This document shows positions 24,991 through 34,355 of a DNA stretch of 64,000 nt, one piece after another (positions within the stretch are counted from its first letter, which is position 1; every line of letters starts with the position of its first letter). The DNA lies in NCBI RefSeq assembly GCF_000482245.1, contig NZ_AWNH01000021.1, positions 1-64,000 of the forward strand. The letters are read 5' to 3'. The notes under the pieces were generated by a model. The model searched no databases, was not told the DNA's origin, and worked only from the letters and a program-made list of their open reading frames with translations. The DNA is from Leptolyngbya sp. Heron Island J. Its GTDB lineage: Bacteria > Cyanobacteriota > Cyanobacteriia > Phormidesmidales > Phormidesmidaceae. The translations under genes and the position numbers were made by a program.

Positions 24991-27306
24991 TTAGGCAATC
25001 TCAGCCAGGTGACGTAATGCACCGATCACCTGCCCAACGGCAATTCCGCCATCATTGGGCGGCACTCGCTGATGCCAGTAGGGGGTGAATCCGGCAAGCT
25101 CTAGATGCTGAATTGTCTGCTCGCTGAGAATTTTGTTTTGAAAGCAACCACCGGTCAGTAGGATATTGATATTGTTTGTGAGTTTTGCGATCGCACCCAC
25201 AATTTCCACCAACGTCCGATGAAACTTAGCAGCCACCACCGCCGTTGCCACCCCCTGACCATGGTCATGAACAATCTCTCGCACCATTGGTCGCCAGTCG
25301 ATAATGTGGGGTACAGTCTCTGAAAGGCCAAAGGGATAAACTCCTTGGACCGTTGTTTTAGCAGCTTCAAATTCCAGCGCCAACGCCGCCTGGCCTTCAA
25401 AACTAACAATCTGGTGTAAACCCAGAAGCGCCGCCACACCATCAAACAATCGTCCCATGCTGGAGGTCATGGGCGTATTAATCTTTTGGGCCAGCATTTG
25501 CTGTAAAACAATCCGTTGAGCCGGTGAAAATTCCCGCACGGGAGCTAAGTCATCTCGCTCAAACACCCCATCGCCATCACAGCGATACAGTAAACCTAGG
25601 GCAGAGCGTCGAGGTTCTCGGCTACACCTATCTCCCCCCAGTAGAGGAAAGGGCAACAGATGGGCAACTCGCTTAAACCCAGACGCTGTTATCTGGAGAA
25701 ATTCGCCACCCCAAACAGTTTGATCAAGGCCATACCCTGTGCCATCCCAGGCAATGCCCAACAGGGGAGCCTCCAGGGCATGCTCGGCCATACCTGCTAG
25801 AACATGGGCATAGTGATGCTGCACAGCAATCAAGGGCACCCCCCATTGCTCAGCCAGGGTGTGGGCTAATTGTGTAGAGCCGTAGTCTGGGTGCAGGTCA
25901 CAGGCAATAGCCGTCGGCTGACAGGTGTAGAGAGCCAGCAGGTCAGTCACAGTGTGTTGCAACCGTTTCAGAGTCAGTGGGGTATCTAAATCACCAATGT
26001 ACTGACTCAGCACAATGTGATCGCCCAAAGATAGGGCAATTGTGTTCTTGAGGTGGGCTCCCAGGGCTAAAATTTGAGCGTCAGACAGGTCAGGAGAAGA
26101 TAGTGGAATTACCTGGGGAGCATAGCCACGGGCATGGCGCAGTACCTGGGGTTTGCCCTGGATAAGTTGGACAACGGAGTCATCTACTGGGCGTTGGATG
26201 GGACGATTGTGGGTTAAGAAACCGTCTGCGATCGCAGCTAATCTCCCACTGGCCTGCTCATCGAGAGCAATGGGCTCACCCGATAAATTACCGCTAGTCG
26301 TCACCAGAGGAGCACCATATTGCCGCAGCAAAACATGGTGTAAAGGTGTGGTGGGCAGCATCACCCCCAGATACGGTCCTAACCTGGACTGATATGGGGC
26401 AACACCAGGGGCTAATTCTAAACTATCAATGCGTCGCGGCAACAATACTATTGGAGCCTGAGCGGAGGTTAACACCGCTGCAGCAGCCTCAGATACATCG
26501 CCATAGGAGCGCACCTGCTCCAAAGTTGAACACATCAGCGCCAGGGGTTTGTCAGGGCGGCCCTTGCCTTGGCGCAAACGCTGCACAGCCCCAGAGCTTT
26601 GAGCATTGACCAGCAGCTGGAAGCCCCCTAACCCCTTGAGCGCCACAATATCCCCCTGCCGCAGCCTGGCCAGGGCCAGCTTGAGCGGATCACCTGATTG
26701 TTGTTGTCCCTCTACCCAAAACTCTAAGTGCGGTCCACAGACAGCACAGGCATTAGGCTGAGCATGAAAACGGCGATGGGAAGGCTGGGTATATTCCGCC
26801 TGACAATCTGCACACAGGACAAAGTCTGCCATTGTTGTGTGACAGCGATCATAGGGTAAGGCCCGGATAATACTAAACCGGGGACCACAGTGGGTGCAGT
26901 TGGTAAACAGATAGTGATAACGGCGATTATCAGGGGAAAGAACATCCTGTAAGCACTCAGCACAGGTGGCCAGGTCGGGCAAAATATGAGCCTTAGCCCC
27001 ATGACCAACGGTCTCAGAAGGCCAGATTTGAAACTCCTTTAGGCCCTGCGGCGGCAGGTTTTGCCGGGCTAGCGCTTGAATCACTGCATGGGGTGGCAAA
27101 TCCTGTTGAAGTCTCTGAGAAAACTCCTGTAGTACCTTGTCAGGCCCCTCTACTTCAATCACAACTCCCTGGGCAGTATTCTTGACACCGCCTGCCAACC
27201 CCAATTCTGTTGCCAACTGATACACAAACGGACGAAAGCCCACCCCCTGCACAACGCCTCGTACAGTCAGACGATTTCGACATAGAGGAGAGATTACCGG
27301 CATCAT
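24991..27306 (-). CDS. hypF: carbamoyltransferase HypF
   Basis: A 771-residue protein of normal length. It has an acylphosphatase domain (about 1-95, with VVQGVGFRPFV) and four CxxC zinc ligand pairs at 115-118, 137-140, 165-168 and 187-190. A YrdC/Sua5-like domain follows (about 205-380), then a Kae1-like carbamoyltransferase domain with HHYAHVLAGMAEH and GGCFQN. HypF activates carbamoyl phosphate and passes the carbamoyl group to HypE, which makes the cyanide ligand of the [NiFe] site. It lies between the adenosine-specific kinase and hypC. Confidence 0.95.
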   Translation of the reverse strand: MMPVISPLCRNRLTVRGVVQGVGFRPFVYQLATELGLAGGVKNTAQGVVIEVEGPDKVLQEFSQRLQQDLPPHAVIQALARQNLPPQGLKEFQIWPSETVGHGAKAHILPDLATCAECLQDVLSPDNRRYHYLFTNCTHCGPRFSIIRALPYDRCHTTMADFVLCADCQAEYTQPSHRRFHAQPNACAVCGPHLEFWVEGQQQSGDPLKLALARLRQGDIVALKGLGGFQLLVNAQSSGAVQRLRQGKGRPDKPLALMCSTLEQVRSYGDVSEAAAAVLTSAQAPIVLLPRRIDSLELAPGVAPYQSRLGPYLGVMLPTTPLHHVLLRQYGAPLVTTSGNLSGEPIALDEQASGRLAAIADGFLTHNRPIQRPVDDSVVQLIQGKPQVLRHARGYAPQVIPLSSPDLSDAQILALGAHLKNTIALSLGDHIVLSQYIGDLDTPLTLKRLQHTVTDLLALYTCQPTAIACDLHPDYGSTQLAHTLAEQWGVPLIAVQHHYAHVLAGMAEHALEAPLLGIAWDGTGYGLDQTVWGGEFLQITASGFKRVAHLLPFPLLGGDRCSREPRRSALGLLYRCDGDGVFERDDLAPVREFSPAQRIVLQQMLAQKINTPMTSSMGRLFDGVAALLGLHQIVSFEGQAALALEFEAAKTTVQGVYPFGLSETVPHIIDWRPMVREIVHDHGQGVATAVVAAKFHRTLVEIVGAIAKLTNNINILLTGGCFQNKILSEQTIQHLELAGFTPYWHQRVPPNDGGIAVGQVIGALRHLAEIA

Positions 27307-27409
27307 GATTGCTCAAAACTCACGCTTGGCTGAGCACACTCTCAGCTGAGGTGTTTTCTTGGTCTCAATGATCGCGGGCACACTGTGCTAAACAGCATCA
27401 AAGACAGCA

Positions 27410-27892
27410 TCAAAGTTTGTAACCAATTAGTCGCAGGAATTGTTGACGCTCGGCCACATCCTGCAGCCCCTCTACGCCCTTGGGGGGAAACCCATCAATG
27501 ACACCCAAAATGCCACGACCCTGGTCACTGTTGGCAATCACCACCTGGACCGGATTGGCGGTGGCGCAATAAATGCGACAGACTTCTGGACACTGTTTAA
27601 TGGCATTGAGCACATTGACCGGAAATCCTTGCTGCATCATAATCACAAAACTATGCCCCGCACCAACCGCCTTAGCATTTTCAATCGCGGCTGTTTGTAG
27701 GGGCTCATCATTCCCAGCTGCACGAATCAAACAAGGACCAGAGGCTTCACAAAATGCCAGCCCAAACTTGACCTGGGCAGAGGCATTGACCATTACTTCG
27801 TAGAGATCTTCTACGGTTTTAATAAAATGGCTCTGCCCCAAAATCAAGTTGCTATCGCCAGGCAATGTTAAATCAACCAGCTGTAGTTCCAT
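27410..27892 (-). CDS. adenosine-specific kinase family protein
   Basis: The start is ATG 27892, with GAGG 8 nt upstream. The frame can be extended to 27979, but that would overlap the psbA gene. The 160-residue protein matches the adenosine-specific kinase family (PF04008): MELQLVDL start, GLAFCEASG, GNDEPLQ, GAGHSFVIMM and GRGILGVIDG. The archaeal prototype phosphorylates adenosine to AMP; the role in cyanobacteria is unproven. It begins 10 nt after the psbA stop and is therefore almost certainly in the same transcript. A hydrogenase role is not known for the family. Confidence 0.82.
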   Translation of the reverse strand: MELQLVDLTLPGDSNLILGQSHFIKTVEDLYEVMVNASAQVKFGLAFCEASGPCLIRAAGNDEPLQTAAIENAKAVGAGHSFVIMMQQGFPVNVLNAIKQCPEVCRIYCATANPVQVVIANSDQGRGILGVIDGFPPKGVEGLQDVAERQQFLRLIGYKL

Positions 27893-27902
27893 CGAAAATA
27901 CC

Positions 27903-28994
27903 TCATACACCAGGTACGACTTCAGGCAACGGCATGATGGCATCACCACTCGCCAAAACCAATGGGAAATGGTGTGCATTGGGAGAGTGCATCACTTGAA
28001 TTCCCAAAGTAGCCCGGTTAATAATATCAGCGTTGGTAGCAATCACTCGTCCCTGACTATCGAGAATCGATTGGTTAAAGTTAAATCCATTGAGGTTAAA
28101 GGCCATGGTGGCTATCCCCAAGGCAGCAAACCAAATACCAATGGTCGGGAGGGCTGCCATCATAAAGTGAAATGCGCGATGATTTTGACTGCCAAACCAG
28201 GGAATTAGCAGTCGCCCTAGGAAACCATAGTGGCCAGCCAGATAGTTGTAAGTAGGCTGTTGTTGACCAAATTTATAACCGAGGGCGGCAGATTCAGTTT
28301 CTGATGTGGTGCGAATCAGACTAGAGGTGACTAGCGAACCATGTAGGGCAGCCAACAGGGCTCCACCAAATATGCCAGCCACACCTAACATATGCAGCGG
28401 GTGCATCAAAATGTTGTGATCGGCTTGGAAGGCCAACATAAAGTGGAATGTGCCGGAAATACCTAAGGGTAAGCCTTCAGAAAAACTGCCTTGACCAATC
28501 GGATAGATCAACAGCACACTGGTGGCGGCACTGACAGGAGCAGAGAAGGCGATCGCAATCCAGGGCCGAGTGCCGATCCGATATCCCAATTCCCACTGTC
28601 GCCCCAAATAGCACCAGATACCAATTAAAAAGTGAAACACAATTAGCTGGTAAGGACCACCGTTATACAACCATTCAGCAACAGATGTGGCCTGCCATAA
28701 CGGATAGAAGTGGAGGCCAATAGCTGCTGATGTTGGCACAACCGCCGCAGAAATAATATTGTTACCGGCCAGCAGAGAGCCAAATATCGGTTCTCGAATG
28801 CCATCGATATCCACCGGGGGAGCCGCCACAAAGGCCAGGACAAAGCAGATGATCGCCACCAGTAAAGTGGGGATCATTAACACACCAAACCAGCCAATAT
28901 AAATACGATTTTGGGTACTCGTAATCCAGTCGTTAAATCGCTCCCACGGACTTTGGGGATATAAGCGGGAACGACCATGGAGTAGGGCGCTCAT
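27903..28994 (-). CDS. psbA: photosystem II D1 variant ('rogue/sentinel' type) inside the hydrogenase region
   Basis: The start is ATG 28994 with AGGAGG 5 nt upstream, giving 363 residues; a TTG seven codons earlier has no such signal. The protein aligns with D1 over its whole length. In standard D1 numbering it keeps Tyr161 (TyrZ), His190, His198, His215, His272, His332, His337 and Ala344. It changes cluster ligands or second-sphere residues: D170E (SFSEG), E189D (QADHN), E333S, D342V and E329Q. It also changes Y147F, S264G at the QB site and W317N, and has one extra residue after Phe255. A C-terminal extension of about 15 residues remains. Loss of Glu333 and Asp342 should prevent a normal Mn4CaO5 cluster. 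The gene lies between hypB and an adenosine-specific kinase gene. Confidence 0.93.
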   Translation of the reverse strand: MSALLHGRSRLYPQSPWERFNDWITSTQNRIYIGWFGVLMIPTLLVAIICFVLAFVAAPPVDIDGIREPIFGSLLAGNNIISAAVVPTSAAIGLHFYPLWQATSVAEWLYNGGPYQLIVFHFLIGIWCYLGRQWELGYRIGTRPWIAIAFSAPVSAATSVLLIYPIGQGSFSEGLPLGISGTFHFMLAFQADHNILMHPLHMLGVAGIFGGALLAALHGSLVTSSLIRTTSETESAALGYKFGQQQPTYNYLAGHYGFLGRLLIPWFGSQNHRAFHFMMAALPTIGIWFAALGIATMAFNLNGFNFNQSILDSQGRVIATNADIINRATLGIQVMHSPNAHHFPLVLASGDAIMPLPEVVPGV

Positions 28995-29055
28995 ACAATC
29001 CTCCTGCTCAAGCAAACAAGCATTAGAAGTATTCGATTATGAGTCTATAAAACGA

Positions 29056-29073
29056 CTTTGAGGAAGTTATGAC
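29056..29073 (-). promoter_or_regulatory. 11-bp-period direct-repeat site (psbA variant)
   Basis: Minus strand GTCATAACTTC then CTCAAAG, half-sites 11 bp apart, 62-79 nt upstream of the psbA start and within the 156-base gap after hypB. It suggests that the D1 variant has its own promoter within the hydrogenase region. Confidence 0.45.
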
Positions 29074-29150
29074 GATTCCAGGTGGGCCAATACTCCCCCC
29101 ACTCTTGCCCCAGTCAGCGTCCCCAAGATACAGAAAACAATGGCCAAGGG

Positions 29151-29882
29151 TTACACCAATACCTTCGCCACATGCTGGGAAAGAGCCTGGTTTAGATAGG
29201 CATAAAAACTGGTCAACCCTTCACCAGTTGTTGCCGACAGCTCAAAAATTATGGCCTGAGGTGCGATTAAACGCAAATAGCTTACTGCTTCTTCGCGATT
29301 AAACCCAACTACATCAGCAATATCAGTTTTAGTAATCACAACAACATGGGCAGACTTAAACATGGTGGGATACTTCAGCGGCTTGTCTTCTCCTTCAGTC
29401 ACAGACATCAGCACGATCCGTAAATCTTCCCCCAGGTCGTAGACCGCAGGACAGATCAAATTACCGACATTTTCAATAATCAGTAAATTAAGGTGATCCA
29501 AGTCCAGCTGTTGCGCTGCCTTACCAACACTTTCAGCCTCCAGATGACAGAGATTGCCGGTATTGATCTGGATCACTGGCTGCTCTGTTTGACGCAGTCT
29601 TTCAGCATCCCGATCGGTGGCCAGGTCGCCCACAATCACACCGGGTCGTACTGTTTTCTGGGGGCGATATAGGGGATCAGCGCCAGCAATTAAATCACAG
29701 TCATGCAGCACCCGCTGGATCAGCGTTGTTTTGCCAGCTCCTGGTGATGACAAGATGTTCAAAACCAACAGATGCTGAAACAAAACGCGATTATGTTCCG
29801 CATAGTGATCGTTTTTGTCTAACACATTCTGATGTAGAGATAACGTCTGTCGTGGGCTTTGACAGCCACAATGTCCACACAT
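29151..29882 (-). CDS. hypB: nickel-insertion GTPase HypB
   Basis: From ATG 29882 (AGGAGG upstream; a TTG two codons earlier is also possible) the protein has 243 residues. It begins with the nickel site CGHCGC, has the P-loop SPGAGKTT at 46-53, and the G3/G4 motifs ENVGN and TKTD. HypB with HypA loads nickel into HoxH. The His-rich stretch seen in many HypB proteins is absent. hypA ends 13 nt upstream. Confidence 0.94.
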   Translation of the reverse strand: MCGHCGCQSPRQTLSLHQNVLDKNDHYAEHNRVLFQHLLVLNILSSPGAGKTTLIQRVLHDCDLIAGADPLYRPQKTVRPGVIVGDLATDRDAERLRQTEQPVIQINTGNLCHLEAESVGKAAQQLDLDHLNLLIIENVGNLICPAVYDLGEDLRIVLMSVTEGEDKPLKYPTMFKSAHVVVITKTDIADVVGFNREEAVSYLRLIAPQAIIFELSATTGEGLTSFYAYLNQALSQHVAKVLV

Positions 29883-29895
29883 AGCCAACTACCTC

Positions 29896-30237
29896 CTAGG
29901 AAATCTCTAAGGATGCCAGCTCCAAAGCTCTCCCCTGGCGAATGTCCGCACTCAACTGATGACAATGCGGACATTCATATACCCAGCCTGAGGGTTGAAA
30001 CAGATGTTGGCATGACGAGCAGTAGCACCTCACGGGTACTGATATGGTCTCCAACTCAGCCTTTTCCGCTAGCGTACCGCTACTCACCACCGTAAAGGCA
30101 AATGCTAGCGCCTCTGGATCTACGCCTGACAACTCGCCTACATGGAGCTGGAGACGATGAATTTGCCGAGCCCCCTGAGCATGAGCATGATCTAAGGCTA
30201 CGGCCAAAGCAGCCTGCATTAGACCGATTTCATGCAT
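29896..30237 (-). CDS. hypA: nickel chaperone HypA
   Basis: A 113-residue protein starting MHEIGL, where His2 and Glu3 bind nickel. Two CxxC pairs (CSSC and CPHC) form the zinc site. It delivers nickel to HoxH with HypB. Its start overlaps the end of the upstream protease gene by 8 bases, which indicates coupled translation. Confidence 0.94.
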   Translation of the reverse strand: MHEIGLMQAALAVALDHAHAQGARQIHRLQLHVGELSGVDPEALAFAFTVVSSGTLAEKAELETISVPVRCYCSSCQHLFQPSGWVYECPHCHQLSADIRQGRALELASLEIS

Positions 30238-30748
30238 AGATGGGGCTGCGATAGGTCACCAAGAATTGCTCAATCGACCTCAAGGCGCGATCGCATCCCT
30301 GTCGTGCAAACGACGAAAGTTCGCCTCTCAAATCACAGGATTCAACCGGAATTTGCAACAACCAGGCTTGAGGATGACGGTTATAAAGACGCTGGGTGAG
30401 ATTAAGCAGAGCCAGCGGATCATAGCTATGGGCAGCAAATGCCATAGAAGACGGCTGCTCATCATAGATCGTTATCGGGTCGATCTGTACTGTCCGAATA
30501 GCCTTCTGACCACAGGCATCAACAAACATGACATAGTTTGCCTTTGCTAATTCGGCTGTCAGTTCCGGGGTGAGTTGGGAAACCGCCAGAGATTTAACTG
30601 CAGGCAAGTTCCAATCGGCAACAACCATGGCTACCCAAGGGCCAACGGCGTCATCACCACAGAGTTCATTACCATAACCAATCACTAAAAAATCATATTC
30701 AAGCACCGTTGATGTCTGAGTCGATGGAAGCATAGGACCTGTCCCCAT
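30230..30748 (-). CDS. hoxW: hydrogenase maturation endopeptidase HoxW
   Basis: A 172-residue peptidase of the HybD/HycI fold. The segment GYGNELCGDDAVG holds the first acidic nickel ligand, and VDACG and AAHS follow as expected for the second acidic and His positions. It removes the C-terminal tail of HoxH after nickel insertion. ATG 30748 is used; ATG 30733 is possible. It lies just downstream of hoxH and overlaps hypA. A second member of the family is encoded at 34356-34853. Confidence 0.88.
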   Translation of the reverse strand: MGTGPMLPSTQTSTVLEYDFLVIGYGNELCGDDAVGPWVAMVVADWNLPAVKSLAVSQLTPELTAELAKANYVMFVDACGQKAIRTVQIDPITIYDEQPSSMAFAAHSYDPLALLNLTQRLYNRHPQAWLLQIPVESCDLRGELSSFARQGCDRALRSIEQFLVTYRSPIYA

Positions 30749-30780
30749 ATAAGCTGCTCTACCCAGATACTACTCAAACG

Positions 30781-30799
30781 ATATGAGGATTTTATGAGG
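30781..30799 (-). promoter_or_regulatory. 11-bp-period direct-repeat site (hoxW-hypA-hypB)
   Basis: Minus strand CTCATAAAATC then CTCATAT, two near-identical half-sites exactly 11 bp apart. It sits in the 53-base gap between hoxH and hoxW, about 33-51 nt upstream of hoxW. Confidence 0.5.
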
Positions 30800-30801
30800 T
30801 A

Positions 30802-32238
30802 TTAACGACAACACTCATCCAGGACTTGACCATCGGCACTAATCAACTGTATGTGCAACGGCATCATGCCAGCCCTATGGGTAGAACAGCTAAGACAGGG
30901 GTCAAACGCGCGAATTCCGGCTTCAATGCGATTCAACATGGGCTCTGGAATATTTGGACCGTGGATGTAGTGACGCGCAATCTGGGCAACAGTACGATTC
31001 ATGGCCAGATTGTTCTGTCCCGTAGCAATAATCAGGTTGACATAGGTGAGTAAACCCGTCTTATCAATTTTGTAATGGTGAAGGAGAGTGCCCCTCGGGG
31101 CTTCCCCCACCCCCACCGCTTCAAGTTGATTGACATCAGCCCTGGCTCTAAGATGATCGCTCTGTAGATCTGGATCATCCAGGGCCATCTCAATCCGTTC
31201 AATACAGGTGAGAATTTCAATCAGTCGCGCATAGTGATAGAAAAAGGAACTGTTGCTCATCTGCCGGAAGTTGGGCAGTTCAGCTTCAGCCAGGGGAGTG
31301 CCGATGCGATCGCAAATATTCAATCTTGCCAACGGACCTACCCGATAAAGCCCATTCTCTAAACGGCAGTGCTGCGTCTGATCAGGATAGCCCAATGGCT
31401 TATAGTAAGGTGACTTTAGGTAGGAATCTGGCTGAACCGCCTCGCCAATAAAGTCCTGGTAATTAGCAGGATTTAGCCGATCGGCAATAATATTGCCACC
31501 GCTATCGACCACTCGCAAACAGCCATCATAATGCTCCCAGGTGCCGTCAGGACCGACTAAGCCTATAAACAAACTAGAAAAGTTACCAAAGATATGGGCT
31601 TCTTCTTGCAAGCCTGCCAGCAGTTGTTTAAATAAGGTAAGCGTTTCTAAAATCGTTTTCTTAGCCTCAGGCAGTTGTTGACGAATCTGCTCTCGTCCAA
31701 CCAGTGACAGACTACTCCTGACCCCGCCAGGCACAGCCCAAGCCGGATGAATTTTGCGTCCTCCCAATTGTTCAATCACGGCTTGACCAAACTGACGTAG
31801 TCGAATGCCGCCTCGAGCCAGCTCCGGTTCAGCCGCCATTACGCCAAACACATTCCGCTGGCTCGGATCGCTTTCCCAGCCCAGCAACAGATCTGGACTA
31901 CTCAGGTGAAAAAAGCTCAAGGCATGGGACTGAATAATCTGGGCTAAATTCATTAACCGTCGTAGCTTCTCCGCCGCCGGGGGAATTTGTACGGCCAAGA
32001 GACGATCACCGGCTTTAACCGATGCCAATAGATGGCTAATTGGACAAATTCCACAGATGCGGGCTGTAATACCCGGCATTTCCCAAAAGGGACGGCCCTC
32101 ACAAAATTTCTCAAACCCGCGAAACTCAGTCACATGAAACCGAGCATCGGCTACTTCTCCCTGGTCGTCCAGATAAATCGAGATTTTGGCATGGCCCTCA
32201 ATTCGGGTAACCGGATTAATGATAATTCGTTTATTCAC
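30802..32238 (-). CDS. hoxH: [NiFe]-hydrogenase large subunit HoxH
   Basis: A 478-residue catalytic subunit with a GTG start. [10 protein letters not shown] at 60-69 gives Cys62 and Cys65, and DPCLSCSTH at 446-454 gives Cys448 and Cys451; these four Cys hold the Ni-Fe centre. About 24 residues follow His454 and form the tail removed by the HoxW peptidase. The enzyme is the hydrogenase half of the soluble bidirectional Hox complex, which exchanges electrons between H2/H+ and NAD(P)H or ferredoxin. No intervening genes separate it from hoxY except a 138-base gap. Confidence 0.96.
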   Translation of the reverse strand: MNKRIIINPVTRIEGHAKISIYLDDQGEVADARFHVTEFRGFEKFCEGRPFWEMPGITARICGICPISHLLASVKAGDRLLAVQIPPAAEKLRRLMNLAQIIQSHALSFFHLSSPDLLLGWESDPSQRNVFGVMAAEPELARGGIRLRQFGQAVIEQLGGRKIHPAWAVPGGVRSSLSLVGREQIRQQLPEAKKTILETLTLFKQLLAGLQEEAHIFGNFSSLFIGLVGPDGTWEHYDGCLRVVDSGGNIIADRLNPANYQDFIGEAVQPDSYLKSPYYKPLGYPDQTQHCRLENGLYRVGPLARLNICDRIGTPLAEAELPNFRQMSNSSFFYHYARLIEILTCIERIEMALDDPDLQSDHLRARADVNQLEAVGVGEAPRGTLLHHYKIDKTGLLTYVNLIIATGQNNLAMNRTVAQIARHYIHGPNIPEPMLNRIEAGIRAFDPCLSCSTHRAGMMPLHIQLISADGQVLDECCR

Positions 32239-32376
32239 CGCACCTACGTTTCCTTTCTATGGTGGCTCTACCTGACTAAGCAATAAGGATTCAATTAGGT
32301 CTTATCTTTTGCCCTACAGGCGTTCCATAGAACGCCTCTGCAGACAACATTTTTGGATCTTATAAATCCTGATCCC

Positions 32377-32925
32377 TTAGCCAAATCTAATCAGTTCAGG
32401 GCCTGTCAGATGAGGTTGTTTCCCTTGTAGTAAGGGTTCTAAAACCGCTCGAATACGATCAGCATTGGGAGGACAGCCAGGCAAATAACAATCTACCGGC
32501 ACTACCTGGTGAACGGGCATTACCTGGTTTAGCAAGGCAGGGACCAGCTCTCCTTGAGGTATCTGAGGCTGAACATCAACGTCTAAATAAGCACGATTGA
32601 GAACAGAGTCAGCGGACTCGGATGCACCCAATACGTTACGCATCGCCGTGACATTGCCTGTAATCGCACAGTCACCAAAGGAGATGATGAATTTGGTGCG
32701 ATCGCGAACTTGATAAATCATGTTTAGATGGTCTTGATTTGCGATCGCACCCTCCACTAACGCCACATCCACACCCTCGGGATAGGTCTTAATATTTGCC
32801 AACGGGCTGTAGACCAGATCCACCTGGCTGGCAAGATCAAACAGCCACTCATCCAGGTCAAGAAACGACATATGACAGCCGGAACATCCCCCCAACCAAA
32901 CTGTTGCCAACCTTATTTTTGTCAT
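32377..32925 (-). CDS. hoxY: [NiFe]-hydrogenase small subunit HoxY
   Basis: A 182-residue subunit starting behind AAGGAAG. The proximal [4Fe-4S] cluster ligands are in GGCSGCHMSF (Cys14 and Cys17), GDCAITGN and PGCPPNADRI. It transfers electrons from the HoxH active site to HoxU. It begins 12 nt after hoxU and lies upstream of hoxH, the standard order. Confidence 0.95.
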   Translation of the reverse strand: MTKIRLATVWLGGCSGCHMSFLDLDEWLFDLASQVDLVYSPLANIKTYPEGVDVALVEGAIANQDHLNMIYQVRDRTKFIISFGDCAITGNVTAMRNVLGASESADSVLNRAYLDVDVQPQIPQGELVPALLNQVMPVHQVVPVDCYLPGCPPNADRIRAVLEPLLQGKQPHLTGPELIRFG

Positions 32926-32937
32926 TGTCTATCTTCC

Positions 32938-33654
32938 TTACCTGACCCACTGTTGCTGCTGACGAGCGGTTGTAATAAAGCTAAGCTGTTCTCGATCATG
33001 TTGCATTTCTCCAACTGTTGAGCCCCGATGAAATAAGGCTCCTGTCGGACAAGCGTTTACACACTTACCACAGGACGTACAGCTACTAGCCTCACCCCAA
33101 GGTTGGTTTAAATCGCTAATCACATGGGAGGTATGACCTCGCCCAGCCATATCCCACGTATGGGCACCTTCCACCTGATCACAGACTCGGATGCAGCGTG
33201 TACAGAGCACACAGCGATTGTGATCCAGCCCAAACCGGGCGTGGGAAATATCCACATCACGGTTTGGAAACTGATAGGTGAGACCAACATGATCAATCCC
33301 CATTGCCACCGCTAGATTCTGCAATTCACAATGGCCATTAGAAACACATACAGCACAGACATGATTGCCCTCAGCCATGAGTAGCTCCACGATAGTGCGG
33401 CGATAGTGTTGCAATCGCTCAGAATTTGTTTGCACCACCATCCCTTCTTGCACTTTTGTTACACAGGCAGGCAATAGCTTAGCAGCTCCCTCCACCTCCA
33501 CTAAACAAAGACGGCAGGCACCGACAGCAGATAAGCCATCCAAATAACAAAGGGTAGGAATCGCGATCGCTGCATTGCTAGCCGCGTCCAGGATAGTTTC
33601 TCCCTCACGGGCACTAATCAGCTGCTGATCAATGGTTAGGGTTTTGACAGACAT
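32938..33654 (-). CDS. hoxU: diaphorase subunit HoxU
   Basis: A 238-residue iron-sulfur protein of the NuoG N-terminal type. It has a plant-type [2Fe-2S] domain with [10 protein letters not shown], then [16 protein letters not shown]. Two C-terminal 4Fe-4S motifs follow: [13 protein letters not shown] and [14 protein letters not shown]. It wires HoxF to HoxY. The 700-base gap upstream, instead of the usual close packing, contains repeats and a possible inserted element. Confidence 0.95.
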   Translation of the reverse strand: MSVKTLTIDQQLISAREGETILDAASNAAIAIPTLCYLDGLSAVGACRLCLVEVEGAAKLLPACVTKVQEGMVVQTNSERLQHYRRTIVELLMAEGNHVCAVCVSNGHCELQNLAVAMGIDHVGLTYQFPNRDVDISHARFGLDHNRCVLCTRCIRVCDQVEGAHTWDMAGRGHTSHVISDLNQPWGEASSCTSCGKCVNACPTGALFHRGSTVGEMQHDREQLSFITTARQQQQWVR

Positions 33655-33873
33655 GAGAGGCTAGCCTTAAAAGACTGATGTTAGATTCTAGATGTTGGTT
33701 TTAGATATGAGAGACGGGGCATAAGGCGTATGCACGAGAATAAAATCCCAATCAGGATCTGTTAAGCAATTTCCTCCCCTTGCGTTGGCGAAGCCTGCCC
33801 TTTGGGCTTAGGGGAGGTGCCGTAGGCGGAGGGGTCTTCGGTCGTTAGCGCTAGTTATCCAGACCCCTCCCTG

Positions 33874-34087
33874 ACGGTTCCCCTTACGAAGGCTACCGTG
33901 TACACACAAGTCAAGTAATGACTCAAGATATCGAGCCCTCATCCCCCACCCCCTTCTCCCTGGGGGAGAAGGGGAGCTAGTCTCAAAGTCCTTCTCCCCC
34001 AGGGAGAAGGATTTAGGATGAGGGCTAATGCAGGGCATGGAGCTGATTTCCAGTAGATCTCCTAGATCTGTGTACACGGTTCCCCTT
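33874..34087. repeat. MITE-like inverted-repeat element
   Basis: CCGTGTACAC (33896-33905) and its reverse complement (34070-34079) are outer arms. Inside lies a longer inverted repeat built from AGCCCTCATCC and CCTTCTCCCTGGGGGAGAAG. The second arm is followed by ATTTAGGATGAGGGCT, a common cyanobacterial dispersed repeat. ACGGTTCCCCTT stands as a 12-bp direct repeat at 33874 and 34076, which could be a target duplication or an older repeat. No coding capacity is seen. Confidence 0.6.
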
Positions 34088-34187
34088 CGTAAGAGTAACC
34101 AGATATCGCCAAGCCTTACAGCGGTATCTTATTTTCATGCGCATCCCTAAGAAGCGTTTACTTTGAACTTCAGATTACTTTGAAAAG

Positions 34188-34204
34188 TTGAGAATCTTAT
34201 GAAG
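34188..34204 (-). promoter_or_regulatory. 11-bp-period direct-repeat site upstream of hoxU
   Basis: Minus strand TTCATAAGATT then CTCAA, half-sites 11 bp apart. No gene starts within 150 bases; the next minus-strand gene is hoxU, 534 bases away across the MITE-like element. It may be the original hoxUYH promoter, displaced by the insertion. Confidence 0.35.
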
Positions 34205-34355
34205 AATTCCCGAACGTAACCGGCTCTTTCCTCGCTCATACTTAGGCTCTCGCCCTTAAATCATGCCCCTGTTACCCCATCACTCATCCCTCCATCGACA
34301 GCCTCAACCTGGGACTTTATTTTTATGCAATCCCCTCATCCAAACACCCCAGAGC

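Larger units (their letters stand above)
33655..34355. other. 700-base gap inside the hox region, repeat-rich
   Basis: The gap between hoxU and the hoxW-like gene has no protein gene; a short minus-strand frame at 33808-34077 lies wholly in repeats. It contains a MITE-like inverted element (33874-34087) and a regulatory direct repeat (34188-34204). Without the insertion, hoxU would be closer to this promoter-like site. Confidence 0.55.

Noticed and set aside
24743-27306. Complete hyp set in this window
   Set aside because: hypA, hypB, hypC and hypF are present but no HypD or HypE sequence was found; they must be elsewhere.
27903-28994. Chlorophyll f synthase (ChlF, super-rogue D1)
   Set aside because: The segment after helix 2 reads [12 protein letters not shown] like normal D1 and lacks the QD replacement typical of ChlF. 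Acidic residues at 170 and 189 are also kept.
33808-34077. 89-codon frame in the hox gap
   Set aside because: It lies entirely within the inverted repeats, has no recognised domain or ribosome site, and is explained by repeat composition.
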